DNA of 40,000 nt, from NCBI GenBank assembly GCA_002005505.1, contig KV908755.1, forward strand, positions 1 to 40,000, in the 5' to 3' direction. How positions within the stretch are numbered: the stretch's first letter is position 1; every line of letters starts with the position of its first letter. The position numbers were made by a program, and so were the translations under genes. The notes under the pieces are model-generated. The model saw only the letters and a program-made list of their open reading frames with translations. It did no database searches and was not told the DNA's origin. Shown here piece by piece: positions 1-10,261 of this stretch. This DNA is from Botryococcus braunii (taxonomy: Eukaryota > Chlorophyta > Trebouxiophyceae).

Positions 1-2105
1 CAGGTTGTTATGCATGGCCAACAACTCCCGGTACCCAATTTCACCATAATTGGAAGAGACATCCCCCCAATAGGCCGCTCCGTCTGCTCCTAGCTTGCGG
101 ATGCGAAAAACTTATGAGTTTTAAATTGGTATAGGCAGTTGCTCCCTTGCATCACTTTTGTTTGTTAAAGAATGAAGTTTGCGTATGGTATAGACTACCT
201 CCCTGAATAAATTACCATCTCGGATAGTACATCTCCCAGAATTACATCTGTTGATGGCTTAGGCCAAGGTTTTTCGAGCTTGGATTGTTGTCTGGGACAT
301 CAAGGCGACTTCGCAAGGAGGATGTGCCTAAAACTGCCTTCAGGACCCCTTTTGGCTGTACGAATTTCTTGTACTCCCTTTGGTTTGACCAACGGCCCGC
401 GACATTTCACGCTTATGAATGAGTTTTTCCGACTTATAAGGAAGCTTTTGGTTTATACTTGGATGATGTGCTATTTATAGCAAACGGAAGGGAACCCTTC
501 GCAGTTGGACAGAGTTTCACCGTCTACGAACATCACTCCTGGCAAACTTGTCAATGCTCTTTCTTTGAGAAAAATGAATACTGGACACATCATTGGGGAA
601 ATGGTGGAAGTGATTGGATAAAGTCAAGGTGGTGCAGGAGTGGCCTACGCCACAACGTAACGGAATTAGGAGGTTTCTTGGGTTGTCTAATTACTTCGAA
701 AGTTTATTCAGACTACGTATCTGGCAACCCCATTGACAGCTCTCTCTGGGGCAAAGCACTTGGAAGTGGGGACAGGAACAACAGGAAGCATTGACAACAT
801 AAAGGAGCTTTGGTAAGTGCCCCTATCTTACCTGGCGTACGTCGCCATTTAAGGTAGTGTGCGATGCATGCGATTACGGCGTGGGACTGTTTCAAGATGG
901 GAAGGTTTGTGCGTATTTCAGTAAAAAGTTGGGAGCAAGCGAGAGGAACTACAGTGCCACGGAACGGGAGTTATTGGCTGTAGTGTATGCTCTCACGGAA
1001 TGGAGGTGTTATTGTTAGGTAAGCCAGTAACGGTGGTGACGGATCACAAGTGCAACACCTTCTTGGGTCAACAGGTGGGGCTTAGTCCTCGGAGGGCTCG
1101 GTGGGCCGAGCGCCTGCAGGAGTTTGAGATTGAATGGGTATGGGAACCGGGCAAGACCAACATTGCGGATCCGCTCTCCAGGTGTCACTTCACTCAACAC
1201 CCTGGACCTGGGGGGAGGGACAATGGGGCTGCTGTGGCCGGGGCTGCCCTCCGGCGCAAGCGTCGGCGCACCAGTCCGGACTCCCTCACCCCCTCCAGCC
1301 GGGATGTCGAGGGTACCCTCACAGCTCGGGTCCGCAAGGTCCCAAGGTCACGCTCCCGGGCCCGCTCACGAGACCCCAAGCTCCCTCGGCACGATGGAGC
1401 AAATCGGGTTGGCCAGCCCGAGTGAGCTTACCCGCGAGACCGATGGTACGAATCCCTACTTGGCAAACTTGAGAAGGCTTACACATACGATCCGTGGTTG
1501 GCAGCGCGTGCGAATAGAAGGAAGGTAGTCTAAAGGGAGGCTTTTGGGAGAGGAATGGACGGAAATATGTTCCTGCATTGTTTGAGGAAAGGAAAGATGG
1601 GGAACTTGTCGTGGAGAACCTACGACGTGGAATTTGGAAGCTTTACATGATCCACCTCATGTTGGTCACCCTGGAGTAACTCGCATGTACGAGCTTGTAA
1701 CAAGGGAATGGTATTGGCCGGGAATGTATGAGGATGTCAAAGCCTATGTTGCTCATTGTGACTCTTGTCAACGAGTCAAGGCTCGGAATACTTTGCCTGC
1801 TGGTCTTCTTCACCCCTTGCAAGTACCAGGAAGGAAGTGGCAAAGTGTGTCTATGGACTTTATTACTAACCTCCCACCGACCCCAAGTGGAAATGATGCT
1901 ATTTGATTTGTCGTGGATAGGCTTAACAAGTGTGCTCATTTTGCTGCTACAACAATGAATGCTGATGCTTATACTCTAGCACAATTGTTAAGGACATGGG
2001 TGTGGATGTATCGTGGATCCCGGGTGTGGTGGCATTGTAGATCACAAGCCACTCACTGGCGAACGCGGCCGCACTCTGTACGATCCGAACGAGCCAAATG
2101 AGGAT
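1..2105 (+). pseudogene. pol: Gypsy-A pol remnant (RT, RNase H, integrase N-terminus), heavily frameshifted
   Basis: It encodes pieces of reverse transcriptase, including a recognisable YLDD-type region near 455-475, RNase H (the TDHKCNTFL segment near 1036-1065), and the integrase HHCC zinc-binding region (HVGHPG to CDSCQRVKA, about 1660-1785). It ends at the same UGA after GNDAI (1904-1906) as the other Gypsy-A copies. From 1 to about 870 the frame is broken every few tens of bases, mostly by single-nucleotide deletions relative to A1. Beyond about 1000 it is nearly identical to A1 with only occasional indels. It cannot encode a functional polyprotein. A chromodomain remnant follows the stop to about 2105. 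Confidence 0.9.
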
Positions 2106-2780
2106 AGCTGGAAATAACTTGCACAGGTCACGCGTTGTTGCCACAAGAAAGTGGAAGAATACAGAGAGAGTCACGGGCTCCCGCCATTGCCTCCCAAGGG
2201 CACGACTCCTAGGGTCCACCCTTAGGGTCCCGTCGACCGGTTGGCCCTCCTTGGAGGGGTCTCTCTGTATGGCCATATGGACTTTGGATAGGCTAGGGTA
2301 AGGCTGCCTTACCCGGTAGGGTTGACCATGGGTCCCTTACCTGGATAGATTTTTGTGCACATTAGGTGTATGGCCTTTTCACTTCACTACCACACCTGAT
2401 CAATATGGTGCAATACTGGCGTAATACTGGACTATATGTGGAAATTGGACTCCCCTTGGACTCTGGACTTTTGGACATCTGGACTTTTAGCTCTGCCCTT
2501 GTGTCTCATTTTGGCTGTTCATCATGTGGACTTTCGTTTTTCTTTCAGTGTTTTGTCTTTTGTTCTGTTAGTCATGCCTGATCCTTGTTGTTATTGCATT
2601 ATGGTGGGGACCCCGATACGCAGCATTCGGCTGGGGTCTGGCAACACGGGAGGCGGGTTGCCCGTAGGTCTAAGTCTGAGTCTCCGCATGTTGGAAGGTC
2701 TTGTTCCTTTGTTTGTCTTGTTTGTTTGTTGTTGCGCTCTGCCTTCTGCGCGGGGACGCACAGGAATAAGGGGGGGAGCA
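2106..2780 (+). other. Gypsy-A 3' noncoding region and polypurine tract (A0)
   Basis: No coding capacity is seen. It holds the GGGGACCCC/GGGGTC stem-loop (2606-2638) shared with Gypsy-B and ends in a purine run, AATAAGGGGGGGAGCA (2765-2780), directly against the LTR. That is where plus-strand priming of LTR elements occurs. Confidence 0.8.
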
Positions 2781-3268
2781 TGTAGTGAGGTGCCGCGTCA
2801 GCGCGACGCGTCTCACGTCCCCTGCGCGTAGGATGTGCGCGTAAGCATAATGTTCGTAATGGTGTGCGCGTAGTTCATGTTTCTTCGTGCCCTTTGGGAT
2901 ACGAGTAGATCTCGTTGTCCTTGTGTGTAGGAAAATGACTGTAATATCCTAGTGGGTCTCCTCTCGTCATCCATATCGTTATGCTCGCGAGAGCATCTCG
3001 TAGAGGGACGACGTAGCCGGATCCGCGCATAGGTGGACTAGGAACTCGGGTGGCGATCATTGTCTTTGGGTTTGCTGCTACGAGTGAGACATCTAGCATT
3101 CTCTACATTGTTCATTATATTGTTCTTTGGAGACTCGGACGACCTGCGTGAGGAGGGCTGCGAACTTGTAACGGATTGGAACTTCGATTCCTACCTTCGG
3201 TGTCACCCTTGCCTGAAACCCTTGCTTAGCTTGTTATAAATCTTAGTTACACGTCTCACTTCGTTAAA
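2781..3268 (+). repeat. Gypsy-A 3' LTR of A0 (long form)
   Basis: It starts TGTAGTGAGG and ends CGTTAAA, like the other Gypsy-A LTRs. It has the long-form segment (about 42 bp) after CTCACGT that the LTRs of A2 and A3 lack. It is 488 bp against 492 bp in A1. Confidence 0.93.
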
Positions 3269-3764
3269 CCTCCTTCCCTTTCCTTCCTTTTGAGGTATGT
3301 TCCCCACACCTTTGTAGGTCGCTCCTCCATACATTGCAGCGCGACTGCCACCACTTGTCCCTTGACACATTTGAAATGTTCACATATGATTCCACCTTAC
3401 TAGCAAAGAATTGGAAGCTTCCTCTTTTTCCTGTAAACATGGCTGGTGTAGGCACACGCACGACGTTAGTGGTGGATGACGTTTGCTTGGATGCTCGTTC
3501 TCCCTCCAAGGCCTCAATCCGCTTCAATAACCGTAGAATTAGGGATTTAGTCTTATTTTTCTTCAAGGGTGTCTTCAAAGGAGTGGGTTTGGGTTTCGTT
3601 TTGGGTGTGGTCGGTTTGGGCGATGGGGCCAGATGCAATTCCGTTTCGGACTCTTCCAAAAGATCATCGACTTCAATACCTTCCTTTTCCAAACCTTCCA
3701 AAATTTCTTTCTCTTTAAGGGGGAGACCGGAGTACTTGTTTCCTTTCCGTTTAACCGCCATCAT
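3269..3764 (-). pseudogene. gag: Partial Gypsy-A gag (A3)
   Basis: On the minus strand it begins with paired ATG codons (3762-3764 and 3759-3761) and encodes the basic, proline- and lysine-rich N-terminal part of Gypsy-A gag (PKPTTPKTKPKPTP) and the start of the retrotransposon gag domain (FTGKRGSFQFFASKVESY). One C is missing near 3352 compared with A1, which shifts the frame after VSRDKW. The gene then stops at the junction with A0. It carries the His-Leu pair before APSPKP, as A1 does and A2 does not. Confidence 0.85.
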
Positions 3765-3843
3765 GTTGCAATGGAACAATGCAATTACAACCTTCCCTAC
3801 GTCTCCCTTCGGTTCGAGGCTCTAACCGCCTCGCCGATACCAA

Positions 3844-4293
3844 TTTAACGAAGTGAGACGTGTAACTAAGATTTATAACAAGCTAAGCAAGGGTATCAGG
3901 CAAGGGTGACACCGAAGGTAGAAATCGAAGTTCCAATCCGTTACAAGTTCGCAGCCCTCCTCACGCAGGTCGTCCGAGTCTCCAAAGAACAATATATAAT
4001 GAACAATGTAGAGAACGCTAGATGTCTCACTCGTAGCAGCAAACCCAAAGACAATGATAACCACCCGAGTTCCTAGTCCACCTATGCGCGGATCCGGCTA
4101 CGTCGTCCCTCTACGAGATGCTCTCGCGAGCATAACGATATGGATGACGAGAGGAGACCCACTAGGATATTACAGTCATTTTCCTACACACAAGGACAAC
4201 GAGATCTACTCGTATCCCAAAGGGCACGAAGAAACATGAACTACGCGCACATCCTACGTGAGACGCGTCGCGCTGACGCGGCACCTCACTACA
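3844..4293 (-). repeat. Gypsy-A LTR of A3, inverted (short form)
   Basis: This is the reverse complement of a 450-bp Gypsy-A LTR. It reads CACTACA at 4287-4293, the complement of the TGTAGTG start. It lacks the long-form segment, as the A2 LTRs do. Confidence 0.92.
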
Positions 4294-4389
4294 CCTGGTG
4301 CTGCTCCAGCGCCCGGTGCAGCTCCAGCGCCTTGGGGAGGCCCAGGGATTCCACCCTGAGCTGGCACGGCTGCTGCTGCTGCCATAACT
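4294..4389 (-). pseudogene. gag: Copia-2 gag fragment, stranded between two Gypsy-A insertions
   Basis: These 96 bp match the Ala/Gly/Pro-rich gag stretch at 34860-34954 of the second Copia-2 copy. They are the continuation of the gag fragment at 31943-32684, from which they were separated when A2 inserted (TSD TAACT at 4385-4389 and 31943-31947). On the left they meet the LTR of A3. Confidence 0.88.
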
Positions 4390-4839
4390 TGTAGTGAGGT
4401 GCCGCGTCAGCGCGACGCGTCTCACGTAGGATGTGCGCGTAGTTCATGTTTCTTCGTGCCCTTTGGGATACGAGTAGATATCGTTGTCCTTGTGTGTAGG
4501 AAAATGACTGTAATATCCTAGTGGGTCTCCTCTTGTCATCCATATCGCTATGCTCGCGAGAGCATCTCGTAGAGGGACGACGTAGCCGGATCCGCGCATA
4601 GGTGGACTAGGAACTCGGGTGGCGATCGTTGTCTTTTGGTTTGCTGCTACGAGTGAGACATCTAGCATTCTTTACATTGTTCATTATATATTGTTCTCTG
4701 GAGACTCGGACGACCTGCGTGAGGAGGGCTGCGAACTTGTAACGGATTGGAACTTCGATTTCTACCTTCGGTGTCACCCTTGCCTGAAACCCTTCCTTAG
4801 GTTGTTATAAATCTTAGTTACACGTCTCACTTCGTTAAA
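4390..4839 (+). repeat. Gypsy-A 5' LTR of A2 (short form)
   Basis: It is 450 bp, TGTAGTGAGG to CGTTAAA. It pairs with the 3' LTR at 31492-31942: about 98 percent identical, both lacking the long-form segment. Confidence 0.93.
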
Positions 4840-4840
4840 T

Positions 4841-4857
4841 TGGTATCGGCGAGGCGG
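4841..4857 (+). other. Primer-binding site (A2)
   Basis: TGGTATCGGCGAGGCGG begins one base after the LTR. TGG complements the CCA end of a tRNA. The first seven bases (TGGTATC) fit the 3' end of plant-type initiator Met-tRNA; the rest does not match the version I know, so the primer is uncertain. Confidence 0.7.
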
Positions 4858-4918
4858 TTAGAGCCTCGAACCGAAGGGAGACGTAGGGAAGGTTGTAATT
4901 GCATTGTTCCATTGCAAT

Positions 4919-5360
4919 ATGATGGCGTCCAAACGGAAAGGAAGCAAGTACTCCGGTCTCCCTCTTAAAGAGAAAGAAATGTTGGAAGGTTTGGAAAAGG
5001 AGGGTGTCGAAGTTGACGACCTTTTGGAAGACGAGTCCGAAACGGAATTGGCCCCGTCGCCCAAACCGACCACACCCAAAACGAAACCCAAACCCACTCC
5101 TTTGAAGACATCATTGAAGAACAATAAGACTAAAGCTTTAATTCTAAGGTTATTGAAGCGGATTGAGGCCTTGGAGGGAGAACGAGCATCCAAGCGAACG
5201 TCATCCACCACTAACGTCGTGCGTGTGCCTACACCAGCCATGTTTACAGGAAAAAGAGGAAACTTCCAATTCTTTGCTAGTAAGGTGGAATCATATGTGA
5301 ACCTTTCAAATGTGTCAAGGGACAAGTGGGTGGCAGTCGCGCTTCAATGCATGGAGGAGC
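4919..5360 (+). pseudogene. gag: Gypsy-A gag of A2, segment 1 (N-terminal)
   Basis: It starts at ATG 4919; an upstream TTG in the same frame is not a likely eukaryotic start. It encodes the basic, proline-rich N-terminus and the beginning of the gag capsid-like domain, up to CMEEL. Here the reading is cut by insertion of A1. The next gag codons lie at 11637, after the duplicated GGAGC. It differs from A1 and A3 by an extra Asp and the absence of the His-Leu pair around residues 40-47. Gag would form the particle that packages element RNA. Confidence 0.88.
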
Positions 5361-5852
5361 TGTAGTGAGGTGCCGCGTCAGCGCGACGCGTCTCACGTCC
5401 CCTACGCGTAGGATGTGCGCGTAAGCATAATGTTCGTAATGGTGTGCGCGTAGTTCATGTTTCTTCGTGCCCTTTGGGATACGAGTAGATCTCGTTGTCC
5501 TTGTGTGTAGGAAAATGACTGTAATATCCTAGTGGGTCTCCTCTCGTCATCCATATCGTTATGCTCGCGAGAGCATCTCGTAGATGGACGACGTAGCCGG
5601 ATCCGCGCATAGGTGGACGAGGAACTCGGGTGGTTATCATTGTCTTTGGGTTTTTGCTGCTACGAGTGAGACATCTAGCATTCTCTACATTGTTCATTAT
5701 ATATTGTTCTTTGGAGACTCGGACGACCTGCGTGAGGAGGGCTGCGAACTTGTAACGGATTGGAACTTCGATTTCTACCTTCGGTGTCACCCTTGCCTGA
5801 TACCCTTGCTTAGCTTGTTATAAATCTTAGTTACACGTCTCACTTCGTTAAA
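5361..5852 (+). repeat. Gypsy-A 5' LTR of A1 (long form)
   Basis: It is 492 bp, starts TGTAGTGAGG and ends CGTTAAA. It contains the long-form segment with a repeated TGTGCGCGTA, a short perfect hairpin ATGCTC-GCGA-GAGCAT at 5561-5576, and TATAAAT at 5819-5825, only 27 bp from the LTR end. Confidence 0.95.
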
Positions 5853-5853
5853 T

Positions 5854-5870
5854 TGGTATCGGCGAGGCGG
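5854..5870 (+). other. Primer-binding site (A1)
   Basis: TGGTATCGGCGAGGCGG lies one base after the LTR and is identical to that of A2. Gypsy-B shares its first 12 bases. Confidence 0.7.
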
Positions 5871-5931
5871 TTAGAGCCTCGAACCGAAGGGAGACGTAGG
5901 GAAGGTTGTAATTGCATTGTTCCATTGCAAC

Positions 5932-7139
5932 ATGATGGCGGTTAAACGGAAAGGAAACAAGTACTCCGGTCTCCCCCTTAAAGAGAAAGAAATTTTGGAA
6001 GGTTTGGAAAAGGAAGGTATTGAAGTCGATGATCTTTTGGAAGAGTCCGAAACGGAATTGCATCTGGCCCCATCGCCCAAACCGACCACACCCAAAACGA
6101 AACCCAAACCCACTCCTTTGAAGACACCCTTGAAGAAAAATAAGACTAAATCCCTAATTCTACGGTTATTGAAGCGGATTGAGGCCTTGGAGGGAGAACG
6201 AGCATCCAAGCGGACGTCATCCACCACTAACGTCGTGCGTGTGCCTACACCAGCCATGTTTACAGGAAAAAGAGGAAGCTTCCAATTCTTTGCTAGTAAG
6301 GTGGAATCATATGTGAACATTTCAAATGTGTCAAGGGACAAGTGGGTGGCAGTCGCGCTGCAATGTATGGAGGAGCGACCTACAAAGGTTTGGGGGACAT
6401 ACCTCAAAAGGAAGGAAAGGGAAGGAGGTCAAACAGAGCCAACATGGGAAGACTTTAAAAATTTTATGGGAAATCGATACGACTCTACAGATTTGGTTAT
6501 GGCTGCCCGGCAAAAATTAGACCATGTTTATCAAGGGCAAGAAAGCGTTGAAAGATACATAGAAAGGTTTATTTCCTTGTTGAGTGATGTAGAAACCGAA
6601 TATGACATCTGCGAAAATGATAAAATATATATGTTTCTCAAAGGCCTGAATGCTCCTATTAGAGTTGCTTGCACAGTTAACCCTCAAACTGGTGTCAGGT
6701 TCACAAGCCTCGACTCATTGTGCACTTATGTGGTGCAATATGAAAGCAACTTAAAATCAGGGGGGATGCTGAGGGGACAGGAAGGAAGGAAGGTTCTCAA
6801 CGTTGTGAAGAGGACTCCAACAAGCACGCCGGCATACTTTCCGGGATTCACCCAGGGCCTGTGCTTGGAGCCGTCGGACACAACGTTGGTGGGAAGTTAG
6901 ATTCTCGGACAAGCGTCCCCTCCGAGCGCCAGTGTTATTTCTGCAAAAACTTTGGTCACGAGCAATGGCAATGTCAGGCCAAGCGGGACTACTTGCAAAG
7001 GAAGAGCAGGCGCGACAGTCAATTGCCCCCACCTCCTCCTTTCCCCTCTAATCAAGCTCGAGGTGGGCAGTGGAAGGGCCGTGGTGGCCGGGGAGGACAT
7101 TGGAAGGGAAAAGGGCCGGGGCATAATCCTCAAAAGTAA
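5932..7139 (+). pseudogene. gag: Gypsy-A gag (A1), complete but for a 1-nt deletion
   Basis: The first ATG is at 5932. It encodes a lysine/proline-rich N-terminus, a Ty3/gypsy-type gag domain (FTGKRGSFQFFASKVESY through YICENDKIYMFLKGLN, about residues 108-245), and a CCHC zinc knuckle, CYFCKNFGHEQWQC (about 6932-6973), followed by a Gly/Lys/Arg-rich RNA-binding tail. One G is missing in CCCAGGGCC near 6856 compared with A2 (12111-12120). This shifts the frame so that the N-terminal part stops at 6900 and the knuckle lies in another frame. Gag would assemble particles and bind genomic RNA; this copy would give a knuckle-less product. Confidence 0.92.
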
Positions 7140-7150
7140 ATTCTGAAGCC

Positions 7151-10100
7151 ATGGATGCCACTTGCTTGCATGTTTTGCACTCTCTTGTGGCCTTCAATTT
7201 GGGAAAGGAAGGGGTGAACCTTGTGGTGCCAAATGTTAGGAAGGCTGAATCTGAGATTTCCAAGTTTTTATGGGAACAAAGGTGCAACCCGTCCCTCACT
7301 TGTTGTTTCATTGTGGGAAGGAAAACTTGGAAAAGTAAGAGTCTCTATGCTCTCCGTATGCAAGGAAGGATTGTGGAAGTGTGTTCAGGAAGGAAGGGAC
7401 AGGCGGTGGACATGAATGGTCAAACTAGTGTATACCCATTCTCTTTTGTATGTTGTGTGGTTCCCCCAAGACCCACACTCACCATGGGAAGTGTTACTAC
7501 TGACTCTCCGCTAGCTATGACCTTTCCGGCGAATGTTAAGGGGAAAATCCTTTCAGTGTTGTTTGATAGTGGGGCATCTCATTCGTTTATTAAAAGTGAT
7601 ACTTTGCAAGGGCTAGGGGTGCGATACAAACCCGCATGCATATCCGTGACTCTTGCTGATGGAAGTGTGTCCGATACGAAAGGAACGGTAGATGTGTCGT
7701 TTACACTCAAGCCTGGTATAACTTCCCGTCACAACTTCATTGTAAGCCCTGCCATGATTGATGGGGTAGACATGATTTTGGGGCAGGACTGGATGGAAGA
7801 AAGAGGAGTCTCAATTGATTTTTGTGTGAAGGCTGCTCAATTTAGACATAATGGGAAGTGGGTCACCCTAAAACACGCAAATTCATCGTTGCCAGTGGGG
7901 CCAAAACTTGTTTGGGGTTTACAAGCACAAGAGAGGAAGGAAGGAAGGAAGGATAGGGATGGAAAAGGATGGAAGGGTCAAGATGTTTGGAAGGTTTGTT
8001 TGTATACTGTGCTTGTGAATGAGCAGGCTGAACTGGTGGACATCACCGGGGAGGACGCCTCAAGTGAGGCCGACCTGGCGGACACCGACAAATCTATGGA
8101 CGACACCCCCGTCGTCACAAAACCCCCCAGTAGTACCGGTATGACTTTCACTAATCAAATAAATGACATGTTGGAAGGCAAGCCACAGGCCCTGAAAGAC
8201 TTGTTACTTGCAAATGAGGACTTACTTGCAAAACAACTCCCGGGGTTACCCCCGGAGCGGGAAGTGTTTCACACAATAAATTTGGAAGAAGGACATCGGC
8301 CCCCCAATAGGCCCGCGTACCGTCTTGCTCCAAGTGAACTTGCGGAATGCGAAAAAACGGTTGATGAGTTGTTAAAGCTAGGATTGATCAGGTCAAGTTG
8401 CTCACCATTTGCTTCACCTGTTTTGTTTGTTAGAAAGAAGGATGGAAGTTTGCGTATGGTAATAGACTACCGTCCCCTGAATAAAATTACCATCTCGGAT
8501 AGGTACCCTCTCCCCAGAATTGACGATCTATTGGATAGGCTTAAGGGAGCCAAGGTGTTTTCGAGCTTGGACTTGTTGTCTGGGTACCATCAAGTGCGAC
8601 TTCGCACGGAGGATGTGCCTAAAACTGCCTTCAGGACCCCTTTTGGCTTGTACGAATTTCTTGTACTTCCCTTTGGTTTGACCAACGCGCCCGCGACATT
8701 TCAACGGCTTATGAATGAGGTTTTTCACGACTTTATAAGGGAAGGCTTTGTGGTTGTATACTTGGATGATGTGCTCATTTATAGCAAAACGGAAGAGGAA
8801 CACCTTCTGCAGTTGGACAGAGTTTTCACCCGTCTACGCGAACACCAACTCCTGGCAAAACTTGTCAAATGCTCTTTCTTTGAGAAACAATTGAAATACT
8901 TGAGACACATCATTGGGGAAAATGGGTTGGAAGTGGATATGGATAAAGTCAAGGTGGTGCAGGAGTGGCCTACGCCCACAAACGTAACGGAAGTTAGGAG
9001 GTTTCTTGGGTTGTCTAATTACTTTCGAAAGTTTATTCAGAACTACAGTATCCTGGCAACCCCATTGACAGCTCTCTCTGGGGCAAAAGCACCTTGGAAG
9101 TGGGGACAGGAACAACAGGAAGCATTTGACAACATAAAGGAAGCTTTGGTAAGTGCCCCTATCTTAACACTCCCGGACGTACGTCGGCCATTTAAGGTAG
9201 TGTGCGACGCATGCGATTACGGCGTGGGAGCTGTACTGTTTCAAGATGGGAAGGTTTGTGCGTATTTCAGTAAAAAGTTGGGAGCAAGCGAGAGGAACTA
9301 CAGTGCCACGGAACGGGAGTTATTGGCTGTAGTGTATGCTCTCACGGAATGGAGATGTTATTTGTTAGGTAAGCCAGTAACGGTGGTGACGGATCACAAG
9401 TGCAACACCTTCTTGGGTCAACAGGTGGGGCTTAGTCCTCGGAGGGCTCGGTGGGCCGAGCGCCTGCAGGAGTTTGAGATTGAATGGGTATGGGAACCGG
9501 GCAAGACCAACATTGCGGATCCGCTCTCCAGGTGTCACTTCACTCAACACCCTGGACCTGGGGGGAGGGACAATGGGGCTGCTGTGGCCGGGGCTGCCCT
9601 CCGGCGCAAGCGTCGGCGCACCAGTCCGGACTCCCTCACCCCCTCCAGCCGGGATGTCGAGGGTACCCTCACAGCTCGGGTCCGCAAGGTCCCCAAGGTC
9701 ACGCTCCCGGGGCCCGCTCACGAGACCCCAAGCTCCCTCGGCACGATGGAGCAAATCGGGTTGGCCAGCCCGAGTGAGCTTACCCACGAGACCGATGGGT
9801 ACGAATCCCTACTTGGCAAACTTGAGAAGGCTTACACATACGATCCGTGGTTGGCAGCGCGTGCGAATAGAAGGAAGGTTAGTCAAAAGGGAGGCTTTTG
9901 GGAGAGGAATGGACGGAAATATGTTCCTGCATTGTTTGAGGAAAGGAAAGATGGGGAACTTGTCGTGGAGAACCTACGACGTGGAATTTTGGAAGCTTTA
10001 CATGATCCACCTCATATTGGTCACCCTGGAGTAACTCGCATGTACGAGCTTGTCACAAGGGAATGGTATTGGCCGGGAATGTATGAGGATGTCAAAGCCT

Positions 10101-10261
10101 ATGTTGCTCATTGTGACTCTTGTCAACGAGTCAAGGCTCGGAATACTTTGCCTGCTGGTCTTCTTCACCCCTTACAAATACCAGCAAGGAAGTGGCAAAG
10201 TGTGTCTATGGACTTTATTAGCAACCTCCCACAGACCCCAAGTGGAAATGATGCTATTTGA
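7151..10261 (+). CDS. pol: Gypsy-A pol (A1): protease, RT, RNase H and truncated integrase
   Basis: This 1036-codon ORF starts at ATG 7151, 11 nt after the gag stop and in the -1 frame relative to gag. Domains: aspartic protease with DSGASHSF (Asp near residue 139); reverse transcriptase with YLDDVLIYS (Asp 539/540); RNase H with CDACDYG and TDHKCNTFL; integrase HHCC zinc finger (HIGHPG to CDSCQRVKA) and the first catalytic Asp in MDFISNLP (about residue 1021). It ends at a UGA after GNDAI, exactly where Gypsy-B has Trp. The second Asp and the Glu of the DD35E triad are absent. RT and RNase H could still copy RNA, but the protein cannot integrate DNA. The same end is seen in A0 and A2. Confidence 0.93.
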   Translation: MDATCLHVLHSLVAFNLGKEGVNLVVPNVRKAESEISKFLWEQRCNPSLTCCFIVGRKTWKSKSLYALRMQGRIVEVCSGRKGQAVDMNGQTSVYPFSFVCCVVPPRPTLTMGSVTTDSPLAMTFPANVKGKILSVLFDSGASHSFIKSDTLQGLGVRYKPACISVTLADGSVSDTKGTVDVSFTLKPGITSRHNFIVSPAMIDGVDMILGQDWMEERGVSIDFCVKAAQFRHNGKWVTLKHANSSLPVGPKLVWGLQAQERKEGRKDRDGKGWKGQDVWKVCLYTVLVNEQAELVDITGEDASSEADLADTDKSMDDTPVVTKPPSSTGMTFTNQINDMLEGKPQALKDLLLANEDLLAKQLPGLPPEREVFHTINLEEGHRPPNRPAYRLAPSELAECEKTVDELLKLGLIRSSCSPFASPVLFVRKKDGSLRMVIDYRPLNKITISDRYPLPRIDDLLDRLKGAKVFSSLDLLSGYHQVRLRTEDVPKTAFRTPFGLYEFLVLPFGLTNAPATFQRLMNEVFHDFIREGFVVVYLDDVLIYSKTEEEHLLQLDRVFTRLREHQLLAKLVKCSFFEKQLKYLRHIIGENGLEVDMDKVKVVQEWPTPTNVTEVRRFLGLSNYFRKFIQNYSILATPLTALSGAKAPWKWGQEQQEAFDNIKEALVSAPILTLPDVRRPFKVVCDACDYGVGAVLFQDGKVCAYFSKKLGASERNYSATERELLAVVYALTEWRCYLLGKPVTVVTDHKCNTFLGQQVGLSPRRARWAERLQEFEIEWVWEPGKTNIADPLSRCHFTQHPGPGGRDNGAAVAGAALRRKRRRTSPDSLTPSSRDVEGTLTARVRKVPKVTLPGPAHETPSSLGTMEQIGLASPSELTHETDGYESLLGKLEKAYTYDPWLAARANRRKVSQKGGFWERNGRKYVPALFEERKDGELVVENLRRGILEALHDPPHIGHPGVTRMYELVTREWYWPGMYEDVKAYVAHCDSCQRVKARNTLPAGLLHPLQIPARKWQSVSMDFISNLPQTPSGNDAI

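Larger units (their letters stand above)
1..3268 (+). mobile_element. Gypsy-A copy 0 (A0): 3' half of a Ty3/gypsy element, cut by the window edge
   Basis: The sequence is collinear with A1 from about A1 position 8215 (late protease to RT region) through RNase H, truncated integrase, 3' noncoding region, polypurine tract and a complete 3' LTR. The 5' half lies outside the window. On the right the LTR ends at 3268 and abuts the inverted gag of A3. A simple reading is that A0 inserted into the gag of A3; the matching left flank and TSD cannot be seen, so this is inferred. Confidence 0.9.
3269..4293 (-). mobile_element. Gypsy-A copy 3 (A3): inverted 5' fragment (LTR, PBS, partial gag)
   Basis: This is the reverse complement of the first ~1 kb of a Gypsy-A element: LTR (3844-4293), primer-binding site (3826-3842) and the gag N-terminal part running leftward to 3269, where it meets the A0 LTR. 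The rest of the element is not in the window. At 4293/4294 its LTR end joins Copia-2 gag sequence, so A3 most likely inserted into Copia-2 about 96 bp from the A2 insertion and in the opposite orientation. Confidence 0.88.

Noticed and set aside
5917..5931. Gag starts at 5917 (A1) and 4904 (A2)
   Set aside because: These are TTG codons. The first ATGs are at 5932 and 4919 and are followed by the same protein.
10259..10261. UGA as a sense codon, because it occurs at a Trp site in Gypsy-A and between gag and pol in Gypsy-B
   Set aside because: UGA ends Gypsy-B pol and the Copia-1 polyprotein at sensible positions and UGG is used for Trp elsewhere. The Gypsy-A case is followed by a large deletion, so a nonsense mutation is simpler.
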